Source: Megalonaias nervosa
Taxonomy: Eukaryota; Mollusca; Bivalvia; Unionida; Unionidae
Reading direction: 5' to 3'
Assembly (NCBI GenBank): GCA_016617855.1
Contig: JAECUM010092832.1
Location: forward strand, 310,001-374,000
DNA: 64,000 nucleotides
Shown one piece after another: positions 34,915-46,119 of the stretch. The translations under genes were made by a program, and so were the position numbers. The notes beneath the pieces were generated by a model. That model had not been told where the DNA came from, did not search any database, and saw only the letters and a program-made list of their open reading frames with translations. Numbering within the stretch: the first letter of the stretch is position 1; each line of letters starts with the position of its first letter.

Positions 34915-35189
34915 CTGGGACAATCTCAAACAAAAACTTGTCTGGTTCATCGAGGCTGGTAGGAATTTCATAGACCTTGTTTCCAGGTAAAAAAATTGTG
35001 CCTAAGGACTTGACTTCATCCTCTTTCTGAAAGTAGAAGAGGCAGTCACCATTCAAGATGAACCAACGTTGTTGCCATGTCTTCATGAGACTCTTGGCAC
35101 TTGACTTTTTGAGCCATCCCCGCAACTGGCCCTGTTCACTGCTTCGCATATTACTCATTGTCACAGTGCCATCTGTGGGAGACTTGTAA
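34915..35189 (-). CDS. PH-domain exon of an ARHGAP22/24/25 (FilGAP)-type RhoGAP
   Basis: One internal exon of 275 bp. On the minus strand a strong acceptor (TTTTCTCTCTTTCCAG) precedes it at 35190-35191 and a donor (CCAG|GTAAAC) follows at 34914. The 91 full codons encode the first half of a pleckstrin homology domain: QGQLRGWLKKSS, then WQQRWFILNGDCLFYF, then LGTIFLPGNKVYEIP and DKFLFEIVPG. The GTIFLPGNKV and KFLFEIVPG blocks closely resemble ARHGAP24-family PH domains, which bind phosphoinositides and precede a RhoGAP domain acting on Rac or Cdc42. The exon end after the Val-Pro-Gly matches the intron position I remember for that family. The remaining PH half and the RhoGAP exons are not visible. 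The exon is open up to the acceptor, so the internal Met is not a start. Confidence 0.8.
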
Positions 35190-35460
35190 CTGGAAAGAGA
35201 GAAAATATCAGATGGTTAATTATTAGAAGACCAATTTTCCTCAAATTCTATCCAAGCCATTATTAAAAATAAAGATGTAATCTCAACGGTCAGGAAAATC
35301 AGTCATTTTTTAAAACAAGGGTTTGAACTAGACAAACTTGAATCATTTTGTGTAAGAAATGTAAACAATTTTATGTGGATTTCATTTTATAATCACTGAA
35401 ATTATCATAAAAGTCTATGATAATAACTCTCCCCTTGTAAGGAACTGTCAGGAGTGAAAC

Positions 35461-35583
35461 AGGTCATTACCTGTGACATAAAGAGTTTGGGGAATGATAC
35501 AGTATATGCTGGACTTAAGTTTAGGTCATTACCTGTGACATAAAGAGTTTGGGGAATGGTACAGTATATGCTGGACTTAACTT
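35461..35583. repeat. Tandem duplication of ~62 bp
   Basis: AGGTCATTACCTGTGACATA through ATGCTGGACTTAA occurs twice in succession with a single obvious substitution (GAATGATAC versus GAATGGTAC). Confidence 0.9.
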
Positions 35584-35599
35584 TCATAGTACTCTTTGG

Positions 35600-35790
35600 T
35601 TGTTATTATTACTGTGTGTTTAATGATAAGCTACACATGGTGGCTGATATAACTTGAGGAGCAAGAACCTAGGAAAACCCCTTGTAAGAACCACCAACCC
35701 ACAGGAAGTAGCTGGTAAGCAATCTCGCATACCCACATTAGCCCAGCCCGAGACTCAAAAACCATGTGGACAGGGTAGATAGTAGTTATT
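35600..35790. repeat. Interspersed 'GTTTAACGCC' repeat, diverged copy 3
   Basis: GTGTTTAATGATAAGCTACA, a CATGGTGGCTGATATAAC block, AAGAACCACCAACCCACAGG and CCCACATTAGCCCAGCCCG align in order with copies 1 and 2, but with more substitutions and no GTT lead. Confidence 0.6.
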
Positions 35791-36781
35791 GATATAACTC
35801 TGAATAAAAAAAAATGGGTGAAGAGTTACATCAGGTTGAATATAATAGTACCCTCTGAAAGCATATTAATCCCCTATAAATCAAGGCAATGTTTCTTGGA
35901 ACAAAGCAAACATTATCCGTGAAGAGAAATCCAAATCCTGAGCTGTATATCTCCATTAATGAAACTGAAAATGCTGACAAAGAAAAACTTTTTTGAGTTC
36001 ATGTAGGTAAGAATCTAGACTTCTGCAAGAAAGTGCAACACATTTGTTCTGTAGTAAACTCTCGAGTTTACCTTTACAGATGATAAATGTTATCTACCAC
36101 TCAACTATTCCAAATTATTTTACAATGCATTCTTTCTCCTTCTTTTGGACTACAACATCCACAATTTGAGGAAATACAACTGATAGTAATATTAAAACAA
36201 TCCATAAACTTCAAAAAAGACAGCAAGAATTATTCACCATTTGATACAATATCCAGAAATTGAAATGGCTGATAAATACAGATTAGCCAACCAAAAATGT
36301 TCAAAGTAAAGAATAAACTTTTTAACCATAATATCTGAATGGTATGTTTCATTATAAGTCAGAAAAACAATACCCAGGACCTAACCTGAGATCACGTACA
36401 TTACAAATAATCATTGCAAAATGTCATTTCCCAAAACAAATACTTTTAATAAATCATTTGGTTACTACTATGATATTCTATAGAATGAACTCTGCAAAGA
36501 AATTAGATAAGAAACAAATCTAAAAGTGCTCAAAACAAAAACATATGACTACTATCTCCAAACAGTTTTCATTGTAAATACTGAAGCATGTGTGCTCCAA
36601 TTTGTTCTGTTAATGCATTTCATGGACACTTTGTGCCTTTATACTTAATGTATTTAAGCATGCTTTTATTATTTTTTATATTTTTTTCTCTTTCTCTTTT
36701 ATTTACAATAGTTTGTTCATCCCAAGAACCTCAGGGAAGAATAGTCTCTCATACTAAATCAGCAACCCTCATTAAATAAAC

Positions 36782-36830
<49 letters not shown>

Positions 36831-38243
36831 CTTGTGCTCTCAATTTCTTCAATTTTATGCTTTTGTCACCAGTAGTGTCCATTTTCTGAAAAATTAAAGC
36901 AGATTTGCTTCCTCATTTTCTGGATTCAAAGTACTTTTCTGCACTCTTTTAAAAAGATTCTACTGTTACAATAGTGTCCATATCTAAATCATGCATACTG
37001 AAGTATTACTTATTATGGCACATCAATGATTTGGCAACTCAAACTCTAAGAAAGCTTTGATTACTTTCATGATTTATGTACCCGTCATCACCAATTTAAA
37101 TATTGTTAAAATAAACAAGGGCATCATAAATCTGCTGCACAACATACATGCTTGACAGAACATGGTTTCTCTGAAGTCAGAGAAGGATTAACTGTTAATT
37201 AAGCACAATGGCTTCATACATGATTACACAAGTCTAGTCATTAACTATTCCACAGATAAATCATGGCTGACCAAAATATAAAAATGAGGATGTCACAAGG
37301 GAAAATTAGGTCTGCCAAAGAGATACACTACATGGAGAAAATATGCATGCTGTTAGAATTTCACTCATATCTCACATGGAACCTGGGTCTCAAAGAGCTC
37401 TGTATCTCTACTGTATTCTGATAATGTTTTACTTGAAAACTTGCCTCTCTTACGTAAATTAAAACAAACAAGTGAAACTGAAATACCATCTCAAATGGGG
37501 GATCTAAATATTTATATCCTGAAACAAATGAATTAATGGTACGCAAAATCATCATCTTATCACTTTTGAATAAGAATCCGTACAGTATCCCAAATATGTT
37601 GCTCTATGAGACATTGTGGTTTCATGGTTTTGCAAAAATGATATATATTTATAAAGGCAAAATTGGCCATGCCATCTTTAGTGAGTAGGGGTACAATATA
37701 AAAATCTGTCAAGGATATTTTGATGCCATTAAAAATATTTTTACAAATCATATAATAATGAATGGTAATCATACATCTGCCATTATAGCATGACTTTAAG
37801 GATGGCAGTTACAAAAGAATCCGGAAAAAATCATGGTAAATTCAAAACACACACACATGTATTATGTTTTTGCCCCTTCTGATATTCTGCCATTTTCTTT
37901 CTAAAGCGATAAAATTTCAAAGGCCTGTGCCATGAGTAAATGTTTCAACTCACCAAGCAAGGACAAGTGCCTGGAAATATTTTCCTAGAGTCCTGAAAAT
38001 TGTACACATAGATAGATGTATCACACTCAACTAAGATATTATTTTCTGTGATCTTTCTTCTGAAATGGGTTTTAATTAGAAGTGTGTGGAAAAAGAAAAG
38101 TCTAATTTAGAAACATCCGATTACTGTACACTTTCTGGACTACAAATTTCATGTTCCTTTCTGGTACCTGCTCTGCTTCCATCTTTAATATCCTGTCACA
38201 AAACATTAAATTAGTCAACACTATATGCATAAATTTAAAATGT
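35791..38243. other. AT-rich stretch with a (TTA)n microsatellite
   Basis: No exon, RNA gene or transposon that I can support. A pure (TTA)n run lies at 36784-36829. Confidence 0.5.
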
Positions 38244-38460
38244 TGTATATATTCACATATAAGTTGAGTCCAACTGCAAAAAATGTAGAACCTTATCTGC
38301 CAACACATAATGTGCTGGCAGATCCAAGTTCATATTGTTTGTTCTACTGATTACTCATAACAGATTGCTGAGGCCCAGATCTGTTGGTGAGATATGCAAA
38401 GCAGACCTTGGTCTGTGCAGTTTGCAGTTGGACTAGACTTATAAGTATGCATATATAGTA
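38244..38460. mobile_element. MITE with ~35-bp terminal inverted repeats, copy 1
   Basis: The left end (ATTCACATATAAGTTGAGTC, then CAACTGCAAA) is the inverse of the right end (TTTGCAGTTGGACTAGACTT, then ATAAGTATGC). A second inverted motif (GATCTGCC/GGCAGATC) lies inside. The family recurs at 38879-39099 and in part at 33700 and 57530. No coding capacity. Superfamily not assigned. Confidence 0.7.
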
Positions 38461-38878
38461 CTTCCCTGTTTAACTGAAACTCCTAATCACAATACATTAC
38501 AGTAGTGAACAAACCTTGTTTCGGCAAGAGACATTTTCCCAATGTTTTCTCCAATCTTCTGAAAGTGTAACTTTAAACTTGCAGACAGTCCTGCAAATTT
38601 GTCAGACACTTTTTGCACTTCTATTGGTCCTGATATTTCCATCTTGTACAACCAAATTGGTGAACAAATTTGGCTGGATACTTCAGGTTCTATTTACATC
38701 CCTTTGCTTAGAGATGCCACCCACTTGAGTACATGCGGATTTATATTAGAAATATTGCCATACTCATACACATAAAGTTCACATTACCAGTGAATGTCAT
38801 ACAAAACACACTGTTAATGCATGTCATACACTTTGTGCTTTTATACTTAATGTATCTTCATGGCATATGGGTGAACAG
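38461..38878. other. AT-rich spacer between two MITE copies
   Basis: No recognised feature. The short plus-strand frames here show no known motif. Confidence 0.45.
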
Positions 38879-39099
38879 TACCATGTATACTCGCTTATGT
38901 GTTGGGTCAAACTGCAAAACAAAACAGATTCTTATCTGCCATAACATAATGTGCCTGCAGATCAGAGTCTATGTTGTTTGTTCTATTGATTACTCCTAAC
39001 AAACTGCACAGACCTATATCTGCAAGCTCATTATGTGACAGCAGAACTGGGTCTGTGCAGTTTGCAGTTGACTCATCTTATATGCGAGTATATATGGTA
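38879..39099. mobile_element. MITE with ~35-bp terminal inverted repeats, copy 2
   Basis: Starts TACCATGTATACTCGC and ends GCGAGTATATATGGTA, with the inverted repeat continuing into TTGCAGTTGACTCATCTTAT. Internal sequence matches copy 1 (ATCTGCC-ACATAATGTG, GTTTGTTCTATTGATTACTC). A (TAT)n microsatellite follows at 39136-39167. Confidence 0.75.
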
Positions 39100-39167
39100 T
39101 ATTATACTAAAGGAGATACACTGATAAAATACAGTATTTATTATTACTATTATTATTATTATTATTA

Positions 39168-40149
39168 CATCATTATTTCAGATGTTTTATAATAAAGACT
39201 GGGTATCAAAAATAATTTTTTCCTGGTTTTTTTCTCTTTTTTTTAAGAATCTCAAGAAAACATTTTTGTTCACTTGTGTCATTAGGTTCTTATATTAGTG
39301 CAAGACAAAAAGCAATTAGTTTGATTTTGCTACATAACATTGAACAGGAAATCCCAGTAAGATTTAGCGATACAACTCTTATACGTTATAACTGTGCATT
39401 TTGTACAATAACCACTGCTATGATTTCAGAAGCCAAATTATCCCACAGATGTTAGAAGATTTTAGCTGTGTTATAGCTACCATAGTATTGGTATGTAAGG
39501 TCAAACTGTATTGGTGTGACTAGTCATTTTGCAAAGTGTCTCTTTCCGCTTCCTTGTCATGCTGAGTGCCAGTGTGAGTTGTTATTTACAAGTCAGAAGC
39601 CCACAGTAGCCATATTGCCTTGAACACGATATATTGCCTGCAGATACTATGGAATTCTGTACTAGCTGAAGTTCCTCAGACCCCATGAAATTTTAAATTC
39701 TTCTAATGTTTTTAACACTGTTGAAAAGTGGTTTCAGTGTCACAGACTTTACACTGAAGCAATGTTTCAAGAAAATTATTCTCTACACAGCACTGAAGTA
39801 AACAGAACAAATGCTTCCTTAAATGTGCTCTCAGTCTAAACACTGAGTTTTTTTTATGACTTTAGTTTAATTGTCATTTAGTGTTCAAAGTTCTTTATTT
39901 CCTACAGTAAGCACATGATATGATGTCACTGTATGGACAAAGCCTATGATTATGCATGGGGGTGAAAGGTTTGCTCATATATCTTGAGCTGATCCACAAT
40001 CAATCTGTTTGGATTAACCTCTTACCCTGAAACCTTTAAATATTTCACCATAATGTATGACAGTTGGAACATGAACATTTTGCATTTTTGCATCCTTATG
40101 ATCAAAATATTATTTGTGCTTTGAGCATCCCTATTTCTGTTAAAAGACA
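39168..40149. other. AT-rich stretch without recognised features
   Basis: No exon, RNA gene or mobile element that I can support. Confidence 0.45.
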
Positions 40150-41110
40150 TTCCTTTCGGTGAACATGGTGCAATCATATTAAAACCCCATGTTGATATGT
40201 TCAACCCCTTCATTAGTAGTGCTAACAATATTCTTGAGATGGCCACCATTATCTGATTTATCAGCAACTAGATGTCTTAAGAGCTCCTTTAATAAAAATC
40301 TCATGTCAATATGACGATCTACTCAGGATGAGTAGCAATAACAAAATTTTCAATGTGGTCACCAGTGACCATATTGGCTGAACCAAAATGAACTATTTTC
40401 ATTTACAGTCAACTACATATCATATGAAGTCTTTCAGTGAAAACCCAATCTCAATAAAACCATCCATTCTGGAGTAGAGGTAATAATAAGATTTTCAAAG
40501 CAGATACATTGGCTGTCATGATTAGCACCATTTTCATTTAGGACCAAGTACACCACATATATTTTAGTAAATCCCTGTGTATACAAGACCATCCATTAAG
40601 GAGAAGCATCAGTAAAAAGATTTTCAAGATGGCTGACATGGCAACAATGATTAGCACAATTTTCAATATCAACATACATTCATGTAGAATAGTGATAACA
40701 AGATTCACAAACTGGCAGCAGTGGTGGCAATACTGGATGTCAGATCAGCACCATTTTTGTTTAGGGCCAACCAGACAAGTAGAAGTCTTTTGATGAGAAC
40801 TCCTTGTCAATATGACCATCACTTCAGGAGGAATAATGATCCAGTGGAGGCCATACTGGCTGCCATATTGGTATCATTTTCATTTAGGAGCAATGCCAAA
40901 AGAAATCTTCTGGTGAAAACCCTATGTCAACATGCCTTTCCATTAAGAAGGAGCAGGGATAAGAAATTCAATGGTTATCATTTGGGCCATATCAGATATC
41001 ATATCAGCACTAGATTTCATGTAGAACCAACAAAACCTCATAAAGAGACTTCTGGTGAAATCCCATGCTGATATGACCATCTATTCAGGAGGAGGAACAA
41101 TGATAATTTT
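40150..41110. repeat. Tandem ~135-bp 'TGGTGGCCATA' repeats
   Basis: About seven consecutive diverged units carry a TTTTCAAGATGGCTGxCA block, a CACCATTTTCATTTAGGAxCAA block, an AAATCTTCTGGTGAAAACCC block and an ATGTCAATATGACCATCxATT block. The 116-residue plus frame at 40721-41071 is repeat-derived. Confidence 0.7.
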
Positions 41111-41199
41111 AAGATGACCACCTTGAGGGTAAAGTTTTCAAAAGAAGCTTTACCCAAACATTCATAGGACTTACAATGAGAGGCCACAAGACAAGTGAG

Positions 41200-41520
41200 A
41201 GATTCAATTTAGGCATTAGTGAGTGACACCTTGGTCTCTGCAGTCTGAAATACATGAACAGGCCTCCTATGTTATAGTCACTGCATCAGCCACTGCACTC
41301 AGACACATTTCCTACTGCACCAATCACAAAGATTCTCCACCTGGCATCATGGACATTAGATGCAGAAAAACCTCTGGACTGAACAATACACTTGGCAACT
41401 CTCCTCAAAAACTTGTCCTGGCAGAGAAATTCAAATGAGTAAAGTGTAAAGGTAAAGACTCTGTGGGTTGTTGTGTAAGAGAGAGACCTTGTGCTGAGAC
41501 AGAATGTTGCATTTGCTAAG
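41200..41520 (-). pseudogene. DIRS-like fragment: linker and tyrosine recombinase N-terminus
   Basis: The minus strand reads LSQHKVSLLHNNPQSLYLYT and continues into a block equivalent to the recombinase N-terminal region. The closest match within the window is the minus-strand sequence at 46480-46640: both share an LPGQ/LPEQ-like segment, an SxxFLHL block and a downstream VIG/W block. It is frameshifted and short. It appears to be an isolated piece of the same family as the relics at 42.6-46.7 kb. Confidence 0.45.
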
Positions 41521-41699
41521 CCCCAGCTATAAAGTCACGTATAAGCTATAATATTAATGCAGCCATGTGTTTGATATCTAAAGTTTGCCGAAGGTTAGTG
41601 TTAATCTCTTAAGCAAGGTTAAAAGACTGGCTGGAGACCCGGAATCTTGAATCAGCAAAGGCAATAGATTGCATCATTTAACAAAGGCTTGTAATTATC

Positions 41700-42520
41700 A
41701 CACCTATGTGTTAAAGCTTAGTCCAAACATCAAATGGAAGTCCACGTGGTGAATGGTGAGTCTTCTTATCCGTTCCCACATTGACAGACAGCGGCAGGGA
41801 CATGTCCGCTAGTTTGATTGGATCGGTCCACAGCAATATCCAATCGGAATTGAGATAGAGGGTGTGATTACAATTTAGATCCGAATGATAATTTTCATAA
41901 CAACATAAGTGTAGATTTAGTTTCGCCTAGACAGATTGCTGAGTAATAGGGTTACTCCGAGAGAGCCACTCATAATTTGGCGGTAAAACTTAAAGGTAGA
42001 TTCTAAGGAAAGACAAAGCTTCAAAAAGGTCAGAAACTTTTTAGGGGACAGAGAACTTCTGGTTCAATTGAGTCCTGAGTCTCCAAGAGGTGGAGACGGA
42101 ATTGAGAGTAGCCAAACAGTTGAAGTCCACAGAAGTCTAGTTGGTGGAGAGAAGGTGGAGAAGGAGGAAAAGGAGTCTGGAGGAGAAAGTGGAGGAGGAG
42201 GAGATGGAGTATAGAGAAGTCGAGGAGGAGGAGAAGGAATTTGGAGAAAGTCGGGGAAGAAGGAGAAGGAATTGGGAGAAATAGGAGAAAGAAGAATACC
42301 ACAAATGAGTAGAATACAAGGACAGGTGGAAATCAGTCTCACACTGCTAATCACGTGATGCAATAGGCTATTAAAGGGTCAAGCTGAAGGAAGTGTTATT
42401 GGAAATTGGAATCATCTGATTACTGAATTGTTATTAAATTGTTATTCATTGAATTTCAACTTTTTTTGTATATGTAACCATCTAACTGTCGGCATTGCTG
42501 ACTGGGGGCTCAGAGTATTA
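41700..42520 (+). other. Possible LTR remnant ending at a truncated tRNA-Pro-type primer site; purine-rich tract
   Basis: At 42499-42513, CTGTCGGCATTGCTGAC is followed by TGGGGGCTC, which equals the first nine bases of the 18-base tRNA-Pro primer-binding site that is intact in the element at 50970-57529. The sequence upstream is unlike its surroundings (CCAAT motifs near 41820-41860, an extended GGA/GAA purine tract at 42130-42300) and could be an old LTR. No left boundary, polypurine tract or target duplication was found. The minus-strand Pro/Ser/Leu-rich frames at 42030-42363 reflect the purine tract. Confidence 0.25.
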
Positions 42521-42619
42521 CATCTATCTTTAACTAATTTAACTTCCAACCAAAATCAAGCCTGGGAGGGACTTCTACAATAGTTTAAATAAAAACCATA
42601 AACAAATCCCCCACACAGA

Positions 42620-43110
42620 AATTCCCTCCTCAGGGATAATGTCCTGGGATGGTCTACCATCAACCATGATTGACCACTGTTGGGTCCACCAAGGGGCTAT
42701 CAAAACAAGCTGGGCAGTGAAGTTCTTAACTTTGAAAATTATTTGTGGAATCATCTTGAAGGGAGGAAAGACACAAGCGAACAGATGATCCCACTTCAGG
42801 CTAAAAGCATCTATTGCCCAGGCCCTTTAGTTGGGTCTGCAGAAACATAAAAAGGTGTTTGTTGTCAACTCTTGTCTTGAACAAATCCGCCAAGCGTCTC
42901 ACCTTAAGTATGAACATGGAATCTGTTACAGATGGTGCTGAGACCATTGCATGAGGACTATCTTTCCATTCCTGGACAGAACATCTTCCAATATGTAGTT
43001 GAGGGGGAGGAGAAAAACTAACTTTATTTATATAATACTTAACTGTCACTATTATGAAGCTTTTTTTTCCACAATGGAAATATCTTGTCTGTGCTTCACT
43101 CATTAGCAGT
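42620..43110 (-). pseudogene. DIRS-like fragment: RNase H C-terminus and linker, second copy
   Basis: The minus strand holds, in broken frames, an MQWSQHHL block, then AWAIDAFSLKWDHLFACVFP, FKMIPQII and AQLVLIAPWW. This is the post-RNase H region of DIRS elements. The same region of relic 3 is already present at 43789-44097 (AVWAVDAIRLNCEQLIAYTF), so this belongs to another copy. Confidence 0.6.
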
Positions 43111-43289
43111 TGCTAAATGGAATCTCAGTACTCAAACTGGGCAAAGAAGTCTTGATCATCCCCAGCAAAGATGTGACTGGCACTTGGGATTTTAGGAAAT
43201 TCTGATGGAAGAGGGTTTCTTGCAAGGAGGACACCTGGCTGATATAACAAGGAAACCAAAAGTTAATTGACATTTAAGTCTAAACATCC

Positions 43290-43720
43290 CAACTAACTTG
43301 ATAAAGCATAATAGTTTGCCTCTTCTCTGAGCTGATGCATCAACAAGAAGAAAATTAGTTTCAAGTGGAGATTTTCAAAAGCCTCACTCAAAGGTTCACA
43401 TGGTGTTTTTGTCAGTGCACACAAAACACATGAACGGTTCCATCCTGGTATCAACGAGCATAAGACACTTCTCTGTAGCTGGAAGTAATTAATAAGATCC
43501 AATAAGTGAGGATCTGAACCAATGGAGTGACCTTTGAAAAATGTACATGTGTTTGAAATGGCAGCCCTATAAACTTTTTATTGTAGAGGTTGAACAAGAT
43601 CTCCCCTCAAAGAGGGAGAGAAAAAAAATCTGCTACTGTAACAAATGAGGGTCAGCAAAGATTAATGCATTTCCTAGCCCAGCAATCACAAGATTTTTCA
43701 CTTTACTTGAAGATTTTGGC
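43290..43720 (-). pseudogene. DIRS-like relic 3: tyrosine recombinase middle region
   Basis: The minus-strand open piece 43293-43502 encodes CVLCALTKTPCEPLSEAF, then LKLIFFLLMHQLREEANYYA. The PCEPLSEA segment and the following helix correspond to the recombinase core before the first catalytic Arg. An analogous segment at about 46150-46260 reads PYELLNEASLQDLTLKTFYL. It is frameshifted and truncated before HxxR. Confidence 0.6.
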
Positions 43721-43788
43721 AGATACATTGCTTGAGATGAGCCAAGCATTAAGGTGGAGAATCTGCAGATTGGTGCAAAGTAGAGTAC

Positions 43789-44720
43789 CTATGTGTTGTG
43801 AGACAAGATAGTCCCACAGAGGAATACTCTTGATTGGTCAATCAGTAGGTCAAGGTCACTGAACCATAACCTTTGAGGCCAGTGAAGTGTAATCAGGATG
43901 ATCTGTGATATTGATGTCATGATCTTGTACAGTAATAGAGGCATCAACCCGAAGAGTGGGAATGTATAAGCAATCAATTGCTCACAGTTCAGTCTGATGG
44001 CATCCACTGCCCAGACTGCTTGGTCTGGGACTGGGGAGATATAGATGGGAGCTTGTTGTTTTGTTGCAAAAACCCTCAGTAGAGGTGTCTGCCACAAAAT
44101 GAAGTGACTCTACACCTTCTTGATGTTAGGACTACCATGCCTCTTCTGGACAGACTGTCTGCAAGAATGATTTTTTTCCCTGAAATATGACAAACTTTAA
44201 GTGTAATCCCTTCTGAATCTGCCCAATGTAGAAAGTTCCAGGCTTTCATGCATGAGTACTTCCTTGTTATCTGAGGTATGCAACCACTGATGTGTTGTCT
44301 GAGGAGACCATGATGCAATGCCCCTTGACATACTCTATGCACCCAGTTGAAGCAAAGAACATGGCTTTCATTTCTAAACTGCTAATATGGAGGAGACTGT
44401 CTTTCTCTGACCAATGGCTGTGGAGAAATACTCCTTCTGGCTTGAAATGAGTCCCCAACCTGAATCTAACATATCAGAATAGAGACAGGAGTGGGGTTCT
44501 GGGGCATCCATAAGAACTCCCCTCAAAAATTTGTCTTGATTGTACCACCACTTGACATCGCACTGAAAGGTCAACCCTAGAGAAATTTGATTTGATAGTG
44601 CATACTTGCAACATTTCCAACCCATAAACAGAAGAACCCAAAGAGGATGTAAATGAAGTCTCTCTGTGGATGCCAGGTCCACCATAGCATTCAAAGTTCC
44701 CACAAGAGATAATTACAGAT
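43789..44720 (-). pseudogene. DIRS-like relic 3: RNase H
   Basis: Pieces at 44374-44703, 44267-44458, 44076-44342 and 43789-44097 (minus, in different frames) give an almost continuous RNase H. It starts with WWYNQDKFLRGVLMD and a LYSDMLDSGWG block (first Asp). It continues with HWSEKDSLLHISSLEMKAM (Glu), then MVSSDNTSVVAYLR (second Asp), then HISGKKIILADSLSRRG (last Asp) and a VWAVDAIRLN tail. It is better preserved than the other relics but lies in several frames. An (AT)n run at about 44834-44879 separates it from the RT. Confidence 0.75.
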
Positions 44721-44832
44721 GAACTAACAATTAAGTCTTGGTCTGTAATGTTCTTAAAAGTTTGATGGGTTTTTTTTGTATCGTCTCTCTTAGTGATCAT
44801 GAACCCAGTCCAGAGGAGGAAGGAAAGTCATT

Positions 44833-44880
<48 letters not shown>

Positions 44881-44899
44881 GGTTTGAAATAAGTCTTAA

Positions 44900-45620
44900 A
44901 TAAGTCACTATAGGCCAAAAGTGGTTTGTGTGACTTAATAGGGCCTGTTTTGCTATTGTGTACCAGCCAGTTGTCAAAACAGTGGATTAATGGAATCCCA
45001 AAAGTACCTCAACTTTGCAGCTATTACTCAAATGATTCTTGTGAAGACATGGGGCACTGAGGCTAGACCGAATGGCATGGCTTAGAAATGAAATACTTCC
45101 TGTCCAATCGAGAACTAGAAATAATTTTTGTCCAGAGAAAAATTTGGGATGTGGATCTATTTATGTGAAGATCAACAGAAACTGCCAACTCAGTTTGATA
45201 GTCTTCTGAACTGCAGTTCCATCTTGAAGTTTCCTGTAACAGAAATTTATTTTGGGGGAAAAATCTATAATATGCCTCAGTTTTCTGACCTTTTTGGGGA
45301 CCAGAAATATCCTAGAGTAGAAAGATGGCAACTGGTTGTTCTGAACCATATCTACTGGTCCCTTCTGAAGAAAGGTGTGCACTTCATCCTTTAAATTTAA
45401 TATGTTTGATGAAAAAAGATGGGTGTCCTTGAGAAAGGAGTTCTGTGAAGCATTAGACATTAACCCTCCTTCACTACTGAAAGGACCCACTGATCTTCCA
45501 TGTCTGACCAGACCTCTGAAAAGAGGGCAAATTGAGCACCACCGCAGATTAAAGCAAAGAGATATGGTATGCACTGCAGTAGAGTTGAGATGTCCCTAAG
45601 GATGACTTCTCTGTGTTACA
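44900..45620 (-). pseudogene. DIRS-like relic 3: reverse transcriptase N-terminal part
   Basis: The open piece 45161-45574 (minus) encodes ILNLKDEVHTFLQKGPVDMV, then LPSFYSRIFLVPKKVRKLRH, IIDFSPKIN and a FQ-like end. FYSRIFLVPKK is the conserved N-terminal finger motif of DIRS RTs. The palm with its catalytic aspartates is not readable, so this RT is dead. The plus-strand frames at 45128-45599 are antisense. Confidence 0.7.
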
Positions 45621-45779
45621 TCACCTGTTTTGGGGAAATGGAGAGGGACTTCTTTGCCTTGTCGTTTCCTCTCCACTAACTCCATTTCATTTGTGGAGGG
45701 GACTTATGGGGAGCTGGCTACTTTGCTGCTATGGTCATGTACCTTTTCGTTGGAACTGATGCAAAGTCTCAATGTTGGT

Positions 45780-46110
45780 CCCTAAAATCCTAAGCAATAG
45801 TGGGAATGAAACTACTGAATATGGTCTCAGAATTCATGGGTGCAACCCTAAGATGGTTTCTGCTATGTTCTAGAAAAACTACAAATAATCCAAAGTTACA
45901 TCACGATGAAGGTGAAGGAGCTCTGCAGACAGTACCATCACCGCAAACAATGTTGTGTCTAAAAGTCTTAGTTGCACCCTCTAATAGCCAATGCAATGCA
46001 ACAGGTAACAATGTTTTTCCTTGAGTAAAAACTGAAGGAAGCTGCTCAAAACAGGTCAGCATGTAAAGCTATGGTCACTAATAACTTGGCCTTCAACTCT
46101 AAAGCCCGTA
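45780..46110 (-). pseudogene. Possible Gag remnant of DIRS-like relic 3
   Basis: Upstream of the RT on the minus strand, a block ALELKAKLLVTIALHADL is followed by YSRKNIVTCC and CIALAIRGC in broken frames. Position and weak resemblance to 16880-17260 suggest Gag, without a diagnostic motif. Confidence 0.3.
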
Positions 46111-46119
46111 ATGATTTAA

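Noticed and set aside
42030..42363. Pro/Ser/Leu-rich minus-strand frames
   Set aside because: They are the complement of a GGA/GAA purine tract; low-complexity composition explains them.
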